Assembly (NCBI GenBank): GCA_958417695.1
Contig: CATZDQ010000132.1
Location: 1-5,002, forward strand
Length of the DNA: 5,002 nt
Reading direction: 5' to 3'
Source: an uncultured Clostridiaceae bacterium
GTDB taxonomy: Bacteria; Bacillota; Clostridia; TANB77; CAG-508
The notes beneath the pieces were generated by a model. That model was given only the letters and a program-made list of their open reading frames with translations. It was not told where the DNA came from and did not search any database. Every line of letters starts with the position of its first letter. The first letter of the stretch is position 1. Both the position numbers and the translations under genes were made by a program. Shown here piece by piece: positions 1 to 4,456 of the stretch.

Positions 1-644
1 ATTCCAAATACGATTAATGGAATGTGGTTATCTCTACAAAGAGAAGTTGCTGTTGAATCTAATACTTTTAAATCTTTGTTCAAAATGTCTAAGTAGGTAA
101 TCTCATCATATTTTACAGCCGTTTTATCTAATTTTGGATCTGCACTATATACGCCATCAATTGTCTTAGCCAGTAAAATCACCTCTGCTTCTACTTCAGC
201 AGCTCTTAATGCAGCAGCTGTATCTGTTGTAAAATAAGGATTTCCCGTTCCACAAGAAAAAATGACCACTCTTCCTCTTTCTAAATGTTTAATCGCTTTT
301 CTTTTAATGTAGGGTTCTGCAATTTGTCTCATTTCGATTGCTGTTTGTAATCTAGTCGATAATCCTCTAGATTCTAGGGCATCTTGCAAAGCCAATCCAT
401 TCATAGCAGTAGCTAACATTCCCATATAATCTGATGTCGTTCTTTCCATTTGATGGCCATATCTACCTCTCCAGAAATTACCACCACCAATTACAACGGC
501 TACTTGTACACCTAGTTCCACAACTTTTTTTACTTGATCACAAATCTTTCCTAATGTTTCTGCATCGACACCTGTTTTTTTATCTCCTGCTAAAGCTTCT
601 CCACTTAGCTTTAAAAGGATACGTTTATATTTTATATCAGGCAC
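1..644 (-). CDS. pyrH: UMP kinase (uridylate kinase), 3' end cut off by window
   Basis: PyrH phosphorylates UMP to UDP with ATP in the cytoplasm, the first step from UMP towards UTP and CTP. I translated 214 residues on the minus strand. The bacterial UMP kinase (amino acid kinase fold) signature is clear: KLSGE at residues 12-16, the glycine-rich GGGNFWRG at 53-60, GTGNPYFTTDT at 132-142 and DGVYSADPK at 163-171. Family members are about 235-240 residues, so roughly 25 C-terminal residues lie beyond base 1. The start is GTG at 644-642, chosen because MPDIKYKRILLKLSGE matches the usual N-terminus and AAGGAG lies 10 bases upstream. A second in-frame GTG at 653-651 lies only one base from that site and is unlikely. 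In many Firmicutes pyrH follows rpsB-tsf. Here the upstream neighbour is a divergent sortase gene, so it probably has its own promoter. Identification is very secure. Confidence 0.97.
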   Translation of the reverse strand, partial: MPDIKYKRILLKLSGEALAGDKKTGVDAETLGKICDQVKKVVELGVQVAVVIGGGNFWRGRYGHQMERTTSDYMGMLATAMNGLALQDALESRGLSTRLQTAIEMRQIAEPYIKRKAIKHLERGRVVIFSCGTGNPYFTTDTAAALRAAEVEAEVILLAKTIDGVYSADPKLDKTAVKYDEITYLDILNKDLKVLDSTATSLCRDNHIPLIVFG

Positions 645-654
645 TAAAAACACG

Positions 655-660
655 CTCCTT
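655..660 (-). promoter_or_regulatory. Ribosome binding site for pyrH (supports GTG start)
   Basis: AAGGAG on the minus strand lies 10 bases before the GTG at 644-642. It is preceded by a further purine-rich AGAGGT. It is the main evidence, with protein homology, for a non-ATG start. Confidence 0.8.
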
Positions 661-683
661 ACCTCTTTATTTCTATGGTTTCT

Positions 684-692
684 ATTCTATCA
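684..692 (-). promoter_or_regulatory. Candidate extended -10 promoter element for pyrH
   Basis: The minus strand reads TGA-TAGAAT, an extended -10 (TGn) next to a hexamer matching TATAAT at 5 of 6 positions, about 40 bases before the pyrH start codon. At 17-base spacing the -35 position is only TTCTTT, a poor match, so the call rests on the extended -10. The rest of the 645-805 gap is AT-rich. It holds the sortase ribosome binding site and only weak plus-strand -10-like sequences around 771-781. Confidence 0.4.
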
Positions 693-791
693 CATACTGC
701 TACAAAAAAGAAACAGTTTATGAAGATTTTTTTAATTTTTTTCTAACATATTTTTATTTCATTTGGCTCATACTATATACATAAACAAAGT

Positions 792-798
792 GAGGTGG
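792..798 (+). promoter_or_regulatory. Ribosome binding site for the sortase gene
   Basis: GAGGTGG lies 7 bases before the ATG at 806. It fixes the sortase start and shows that this gene is translated away from pyrH. Confidence 0.8.
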
Positions 799-805
799 TA
801 GAAGA

Positions 806-1478
806 ATGAATCAAATATTAGATAAAAAAAGTACACAGTTACAAGCTACTTCTACCAATGTTTCTTCTCCTTCTAAAAAAAAGTTTTTATTTATTTTTTT
901 TATTTCTATTAGTATATGCATCCTTTGTTTTTTTATTTATTTTTCTATGAAATATCATTTATGGGAAAAGGAAAAAATTTCCCGAAGTTTAGTAGAACAA
1001 TTTTCTATTACTACACTTTACGCCAATAGCACTTCAGATGGTATTGCTACGCCACTATCTACTAGTTCTTCTACTAGTTCTTCAGAGCCTTTTGTGATTG
1101 GTCTAATAGAGATTGAAAGAATTAAGTTGCTATATCCGATTTTGTCTAATACTACTGAGGAATTACTAAAAATAGCCCCTTGTCGTTATGCTGGTCCTAT
1201 GCCTAATCAAGTTCGGTAATCTTTGTATTGCTGGTCACAATTACGTAGATACTAAATTATTTAGCAAAGTGCATCTATTACAATCTGGTGACATCATACA
1301 CATTTATGACTTACAAGGGCAAATGCTTTCTTATATGGTGTATGATACTACTGAAGTGGCTGTCCATAATACGAATTGTACAAGTCAAGAAACTCATGGA
1401 GAAAAAGAAATCACCTTAATTACTTGTAATAATGTAAAAGGTACAAGAGTAATTGTAAAAGCAAAAGAAAATAGATGA
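806..1478 (+). pseudogene. Sortase (class A/D-like transpeptidase), split by a one-base frameshift
   Basis: Sortases cut LPXTG-type signals and join the protein to cell-wall peptidoglycan on the outer face of the membrane. The first frame encodes 137 residues and stops at TAA 1217-1219. The second frame carries the rest to TGA 1476-1478. Removing one base (T1212/T1213 or C1214) joins them as PNQ-V-GNLCIAGHNY, giving a 223-residue protein of normal sortase length. It has a cytoplasmic N-terminus, one membrane segment (about 27-48), a Ser/Thr linker (about 85-93) and a catalytic domain from about residue 96. In the joined numbering the catalytic triad is present: His144 in AGHNY, Cys207 in TLITC and Arg214. 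Every catalytic residue lies after the break, so the first frame alone cannot be active. The cause may be a sequencing error, a true mutation or recoding. It converges with a gene for an LPQTG protein, its probable substrate. Family is secure; the exact class is not. Confidence 0.9.
1059..1082 (+). repeat. Perfect 12-bp tandem repeat, two copies, in the sortase linker
   Basis: CTACTAGTTCTT occurs twice head to tail and encodes two copies of a Ser-Thr-Ser-Ser unit in the flexible linker between the membrane segment and the catalytic domain. As a multiple of three it can expand or contract without shifting frame. It is separate from the frameshift near 1213. Confidence 0.75.
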
Positions 1479-1498
1479 TTTCATCTATTTTCCTTTTT
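1467..1498 (+). terminator. Rho-independent terminator after the sortase gene, possibly bidirectional
   Basis: GAAAATAGATGA (1467-1478) and TCATCTATTTTC (1481-1492) form a perfect 12-bp inverted repeat around a TT centre, so about 11 pairs with a four-base loop is realistic. CTTTTTAT follows on the plus strand. The left arm includes the sortase stop codon. On the minus strand the hairpin is followed by TTTCTTTTGC, so it could also end the convergent LPXTG transcript, whose stop codon is about 40 bases away. Confidence 0.85.
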
Positions 1499-1532
1499 AT
1501 CTTATATTTCTATGTTTTCTTACTTTTCTATT

Positions 1533-1886
1533 CTATTTAATGTTATAGTCTTTTATTCTCTTATAAGCATAAATAGCAATAATAGCAGATACTGCAATTA
1601 GTAAAAAGATAGCATAATCGCTTGCATCACCCGTTTGTGGTAATGTATTGGTGTTTGTATTTACATAGTTACTACTAGCTGTATTGGTGGTTGGTGCTAC
1701 TGTATTGGTAGTTACATTTGTTTGTTGTTGTGTATTCGTTGTTGTGTTTGTGTTCGGATTTGTTGTAATGTTGATTTGTAGTGGATTATCCGATGTTCCT
1801 GTTGCCAATACTTTGCTTGTAAAAGTAAGTGCTAAGATAAGTAGTAATACTATTAAAACTATTTTTGTTGATTTTAAATTTTTCAT
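1533..1886 (-). CDS. Small LPXTG cell-wall-anchored surface protein (Asn/Thr-rich)
   Basis: A 117-residue secreted protein that a sortase would attach to the cell wall. A lysine-containing N-terminus and hydrophobic core (about 9-24) form a signal peptide with likely cleavage after VLA at residue 28. Residues 38-81 are almost entirely Asn, Thr, Gln and Ser without a recognisable domain. LPQTG lies at 82-86, followed by a membrane segment (about 91-108) and a basic tail (KRIKDYNIK). Cleavage between Thr85 and Gly86 would leave a mature peptide of only about 57 residues. The start has AAGGAG 7 bases upstream. The gene converges with the sortase gene, and its own strong promoter lies at 1977-2005. 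It could be a spacer, a short adhesin or a displayed peptide; its function cannot be read from the sequence. The sorting-signal assignment is strong. Confidence 0.9.
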   Translation of the reverse strand: MKNLKSTKIVLIVLLLILALTFTSKVLATGTSDNPLQINITTNPNTNTTTNTQQQTNVTTNTVAPTTNTASSNYVNTNTNTLPQTGDASDYAIFLLIAVSAIIAIYAYKRIKDYNIK

Positions 1887-1893
1887 ATTTTTT

Positions 1894-1899
1894 CTCCTT
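1894..1899 (-). promoter_or_regulatory. Ribosome binding site for the LPXTG protein
   Basis: AAGGAG on the minus strand, 7 bases before the ATG at 1886-1884, within an A-rich leader. Confidence 0.75.
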
Positions 1900-1976
1900 T
1901 TTTCTAATGAGATTTCTATTAGTATTTATATTTCTACTTTTTTTATGCACGAAATACAAATTTAATTGCTATAATT

Positions 1977-2005
1977 AGTGTAACGCTTTTTGTAAGTTTC
2001 GTCAA
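1977..2005 (-). promoter_or_regulatory. Sigma-A-type promoter for the LPXTG gene
   Basis: On the minus strand, -35 TTGACG (2005-2000) and -10 TACACT (1982-1977) are separated by exactly 17 bases; each hexamer differs from consensus at one or two positions. Transcription should start near 1970, giving an AT-rich leader of roughly 80 bases before the ATG at 1886. This is the best promoter in the window. The -35 lies inside a small inverted repeat, AAGTT-N5-AACTT (1994-2008). Confidence 0.8.
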
Positions 2006-2028
2006 CTTTTTTTATCATTTTTATTATG

Positions 2029-2061
2029 ACATTTTCGTTTCTAATTGATTACATTTTCGTT
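2029..2061 (-). promoter_or_regulatory. Two 11-bp direct repeats 22 bp apart upstream of the LPXTG promoter (putative activator site)
   Basis: AACGAAAATGT occurs exactly twice on the minus strand (2061-2051 and 2039-2029), with a start-to-start distance of 22 bases, about two helical turns. A shorter ATGTnA element recurs at 11- and 22-base steps across the same stretch. The block begins about 24 bases upstream of the -35, where an activator would sit. Regular 11-bp direct repeats are known for OmpR/PhoB-family response regulators. The assignment to such a regulator is inference. The rest of the 1887-2088 gap holds no gene that I can support. Confidence 0.55.
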
Positions 2062-2088
2062 ACATATCTAATTATTCTTCCCTAAAAC

Positions 2089-2619
2089 TTATTCTTCGTC
2101 CTTCTTAGCTGGCTCTTCTTTAACATTTTCTACTACTTCTTCTTTAACGGTATCTACCACTTCTTCTACTACTGTTTGTGTTGTTTCAACACTTGGAGCT
2201 TCTTCTGGAGCTACTTCTATTGCTGGTTCTTCTACCATTTCTTCTTTTACAGTAATTTCTTTGTTTTCAATTCTAGCACCTAAGTTTTCTTTTGTCTTAG
2301 CAGATTTTCCTACTCTATCTCTTAAATAGAATAACTTAGCACGTCTAGCTTTACCTACTCTAACAACCTCCACTTTTTCTACCATTGGTGAATGAATTAA
2401 AAATGTTTTTTCTACGCCTACACCATAAGCGACTCTTCTAACTGTAAATGTAGCGTTAACACCGCCACCTTGTTTTTTAATAATGATTCCTTCGAATACT
2501 TGGATTCTTTCTCTATTACCTTCTTTAATTCTTTGGTGTACTTTAATGGTGTCACCTACATGAAGGTCTGGAATCTTATTTTTCAATTGTTCATGTTCGA
2601 TTGATTTGATAATATCCAT
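2089..2619 (-). CDS. rplS: Ribosomal protein bL19 with an extra acidic C-terminal tail
   Basis: bL19 is a 50S subunit protein near the interface with the 30S subunit. Residues 1 to about 115 are a complete L19: VGDTIKVHQRIKEG at 21-34, RIQVFEGIII at 38-47, GVNATFTVRR at 53-62 and the basic KARRAKLFYLRDRVGKSAK near 90-108. Usual length is about 115 residues, whereas this protein has 176. The last 56 residues (from 121) contain 20 Asp/Glu and only 5 Lys. They include an approximate repeat VV[D/E]xVKEE, matched by a 24-bp tandem repeat in the DNA. The frame is open and codon use resembles the core, so this looks like a true extension and not a frameshift. The start has AAAGGAG 7 bases upstream. 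It is the last gene of the ribosomal operon, 49 bases after trmD. No terminator hairpin is visible after its stop codon. Confidence 0.96.
   Translation of the reverse strand: MDIIKSIEHEQLKNKIPDLHVGDTIKVHQRIKEGNRERIQVFEGIIIKKQGGGVNATFTVRRVAYGVGVEKTFLIHSPMVEKVEVVRVGKARRAKLFYLRDRVGKSAKTKENLGARIENKEITVKEEMVEEPAIEVAPEEAPSVETTQTVVEEVVDTVKEEVVENVKEEPAKKDEE
2114..2161 (-). repeat. 24-bp imperfect tandem repeat (two units) in the rplS tail
   Basis: Units 2114-2137 and 2138-2161 match at 20 of 24 bases; the first 11 bases of each plus-strand unit are identical. They encode successive VV[D/E]xVKEE octapeptides. The acidic tail therefore seems to have grown, at least in part, by short in-frame duplication. 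Confidence 0.7.
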
Positions 2620-2668
2620 TGATATTCTCCTTTCTTAATTTTCGTTCTTTTTCTTTTTATTCTTATTC

Positions 2669-3346
2669 TTATTTTTCTAATTTTTGTAATAAATCTGGTC
2701 TTTTCTGTTTTGTTATTTCTAAGGATTGTTCTTCTCTCCATTTGTGGATATTTGCATGATGGCCTGACTTTAGAACCTCTGGAACTTCTCTTCCTAAAAA
2801 AATTTCTGGCCTTGTATATTGTGGATATTCTAAAAGATTTCTATTAAAAGATTCTTCTTTAATAGATTCCTCTGTTAAAACCCCTTCTACATAACGACTA
2901 ACACTGTCTATCAATACCATAGCTGGCAATTCTCCACCTGTTAGAACATAATCACCTATGGAAATTTCTAATGGATTTAGTTCTTCTATAACTCTTTGGT
3001 CAATGCCTTCATAGTGTCCACAAATTAAGATTAGTTGTTGCTCCTTGCTAAGTTCTTCTACCATTTGTTGGTCTAAGGTTCTGCCTTGTGGTGTTAAATA
3101 AATAAGTTTGGCCTGTTCTTTTCCTAAAATAGATTGATACGCATCATAAACCACATCTGGTCTAATCACCATGCCAGCACCACCACCATAAGGAGTATCA
3201 TCCACTTTTTTGTGTTTATCTTTCGAAAAATCTCGCATGTTGATTAAATTCAATTGAATTTTATGGCTTTCCATAGCCCTTCCCAAAATACTTTGCCTCA
3301 TTGGCTCAAACATTTCTGGGAATAATGTAAGCACATCAAACTGCAT
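2669..3346 (-). CDS. trmD: tRNA (guanine37-N1)-methyltransferase TrmD
   Basis: TrmD uses S-adenosylmethionine to methylate G37, next to the anticodon of tRNAs such as those for Leu, Pro and Arg, which prevents +1 frameshifting. The 225-residue product has the SPOUT fold motifs: DDTPYGGGAGMV at 49-60, LTPQGR at 84-89, GHYEGIDQRV at 110-119 and the knot region IGDYVLTGGELPA at 130-142. The C-terminal domain carries LLEYPQYTRP at 171-180 and HKWREEQS at 201-208. Arg151 matches the catalytic Arg154 of E. coli. The position of the E. coli catalytic Asp169 holds Glu165 (KEESF). That may be a normal variant among clostridia. The start follows rimM by 17 bases, with GGAG/GAGG purines upstream. It is somewhat shorter at the C-terminus than the E. 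coli enzyme but otherwise complete. Confidence 0.97.
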   Translation of the reverse strand: MQFDVLTLFPEMFEPMRQSILGRAMESHKIQLNLINMRDFSKDKHKKVDDTPYGGGAGMVIRPDVVYDAYQSILGKEQAKLIYLTPQGRTLDQQMVEELSKEQQLILICGHYEGIDQRVIEELNPLEISIGDYVLTGGELPAMVLIDSVSRYVEGVLTEESIKEESFNRNLLEYPQYTRPEIFLGREVPEVLKSGHHANIHKWREEQSLEITKQKRPDLLQKLEK

Positions 3347-3363
3347 GTCTTTTTCCTCTCCTT

Positions 3364-3882
3364 TTAGTGTTCATCATCCCTTAGTCCTTTTAATAAATGA
3401 ACAATAATTTTTCCTTGTTCTAAATTAATGTCTTTTAATACTTCTGGAATACTTGGTAATAGAATTTGTTTTCCAAGTTCATTTTTGATTACATATACAT
3501 CATTACTACCTGTTGGAAAAATATCTTCTACTAGTCCTAGTTTTTCTCCTTCATCGGAATACACTTCTAAGCCTAATAAATCTGCAATAAAGTAAGTATC
3601 TTTTGGTAATTTTTTAGCATCCTTTCTATCAATCTCTAAATAAAGACCTTTTAGTTTTTCTGCTGCATTCATATCTTCTATGCCCTTTAATTTTAATAAG
3701 ACCATATCTTTATGATAGCTTACCTTTTCAATTTCTACTTTTTGCTTGTTTTCTTTTTGGCAAATATAAACCGTTTTTAATTCTTCAAATCGTTTTATAT
3801 CATCTGTAAATGGTTTTACTTTTACGATACCCTTTACACCAAAAGTATTTACAATTTGTCCTACTTCGAAATAATTTTGCAT
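3364..3882 (-). CDS. rimM: Ribosome maturation factor RimM
   Basis: RimM binds ribosomal protein S19 and helps mature the head of the 30S subunit and process 16S rRNA. The 172-residue product has normal length. The N-terminal RimM domain (about 4-85) opens with FEVGQIVNTFGVKGIVKVKP, including the typical G-V-K-G turn and the later ERF/RFEEL-like segment. A PRC-barrel domain follows (about 95-168), with YFIADLLGLEVYSDEGEKLG and SNDVYVI and the typical LLPSIPEVLKDI near its end. The start has GAGG 7 bases upstream, and the gap from khpA is only 15 bases, so the two are co-transcribed. Lying directly before trmD is its standard place in Firmicutes. Confidence 0.96.
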   Translation of the reverse strand: MQNYFEVGQIVNTFGVKGIVKVKPFTDDIKRFEELKTVYICQKENKQKVEIEKVSYHKDMVLLKLKGIEDMNAAEKLKGLYLEIDRKDAKKLPKDTYFIADLLGLEVYSDEGEKLGLVEDIFPTGSNDVYVIKNELGKQILLPSIPEVLKDINLEQGKIIVHLLKGLRDDEH

Positions 3883-3897
3883 ATAGATTCCTCATTT

Positions 3898-4131
3898 TTA
3901 CTTTTCTATAAATTCTACTATTACCTTTTTATGTTCTTTTCCAGCAAGTGCTTTCATCATAGTCCTAATGGCTTTTGCCACTCTTCCTTGTTTGCCAATG
4001 ACTCTTCCCATATCTGCAGAAGCTACTTTTACTTCAAAAGAAATTTCTTTTTCAGAATCTTTTTGTGTAATTTCCATAGTCTCTTTATCTTCGATTAAGT
4101 TTAGAATCATCATTTCTAGTATTTCTTTCAT
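3898..4131 (-). CDS. khpA: KH-domain RNA-binding protein KhpA (YlqC family)
   Basis: KhpA is a small KH-domain RNA-binding protein. In several Firmicutes it pairs with KhpB/EloR/Jag and influences cell elongation and division, as well as binding many transcripts. The product has 77 residues, normal for the family. The KH core contains ISFEVKVASADMGRVIGKQG with the RNA-contacting GxxG loop (GKQG, residues 46-49) followed by RVAKAIRTMMKAL. The start has AAGGAGGA 7 bases upstream. It lies between rpsP (29-base gap) and rimM (15-base gap), its usual place. Family identity is firm. The role in elongation is carried over from other species. Confidence 0.95.
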   Translation of the reverse strand: MKEILEMMILNLIEDKETMEITQKDSEKEISFEVKVASADMGRVIGKQGRVAKAIRTMMKALAGKEHKKVIVEFIEK

Positions 4132-4160
4132 TTCTGGTTCCTCCTTAAAGACGGTCCCTC

Positions 4161-4394
4161 TTATTTTGCTTTTTCAATTAAAGCTTTTACTGTATCTGTT
4201 GGTTTTGCACCATTTTTAATCCAGTTTGCTACTTTTTCTTGATCAATCACAATTGTAGATGGTTTTGTCATTGGATCATATGTTCCAATTTGTTCAATAA
4301 TTTTACCATCTCTTGGAGATCTTGAATCTGCTACAACAATATGATAAAATGGAGCTTTTTTAGCACCTACTCTTTTTAATCTGATTTTTACCAT
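4161..4394 (-). CDS. rpsP: Ribosomal protein bS16
   Basis: bS16 is a 30S protein needed for assembly of the lower body of the subunit. The 77-residue product is MVKIRLKRVGAKKAPFYHIV at its start, followed by VADSRSPRDGKIIEQIGTYDP, both family hallmarks, then the usual helical end with WIKNGAKPTDTV. An upstream in-frame TTG at 4412 would add six residues (MQEVKG), but these codons are the ribosome binding site itself, so the ATG at 4394 is the real start. It follows ffh by about 62 bases and precedes khpA by 29, within the operon. Confidence 0.97.
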   Translation of the reverse strand: MVKIRLKRVGAKKAPFYHIVVADSRSPRDGKIIEQIGTYDPMTKPSTIVIDQEKVANWIKNGAKPTDTVKALIEKAK

Positions 4395-4400
4395 TCCTTT

Positions 4401-4408
4401 CACCTCCT
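4401..4408 (-). promoter_or_regulatory. Ribosome binding site that fixes the rpsP start
   Basis: AGGAGGTG on the minus strand, 6 bases before the ATG at 4394. It would be part of the coding sequence if the upstream TTG at 4412 were used, so it rules that start out. Confidence 0.85.
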
Positions 4409-4456
4409 GCAAATATCTTTTTTATTAACATAAAAAATTAATAACTTAAATTATCA

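Noticed and set aside
434..784. Plus-strand open frame of 116 codons overlapping pyrH
   Set aside because: It lies antisense to clear UMP kinase sequence, and its His/Leu/Tyr-rich composition is typical of a shadow frame.
1640..1790. Possible repeat array in the Asn/Thr-rich part of the LPXTG gene
   Set aside because: The bases are low-complexity because of the biased amino acids, but there is no constant repeat unit or spacing. It is not CRISPR or a minisatellite.
1684..1965. Plus-strand open frame of 93 codons opposite the LPXTG gene
   Set aside because: It is Val/Phe-rich low-complexity shadow of the Asn/Thr-rich coding strand, with no ribosome binding site. The minus-strand protein has a signal peptide and sorting signal.
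1994..2016. Plus-strand hairpin AAGTT-N5-AACTT followed by T-run as a terminator
   Set aside because: The stem has only five AT-rich pairs, and no plus-strand gene lies upstream that needs termination. It overlaps the minus-strand -35.
2620..2668. Possible structured L19 leader RNA before rplS
   Set aside because: The 49-base gap is purine-rich with no complementary arms; only the ribosome binding site is supported.
4422..4444. AT-only inverted repeat TTATTAA-N9-TTAATAA between ffh and rpsP
   Set aside because: All pairs are A-T and no T-run follows on the coding strand, so it would be too weak for a terminator or attenuator. It is expected by chance in AT-rich spacer DNA.
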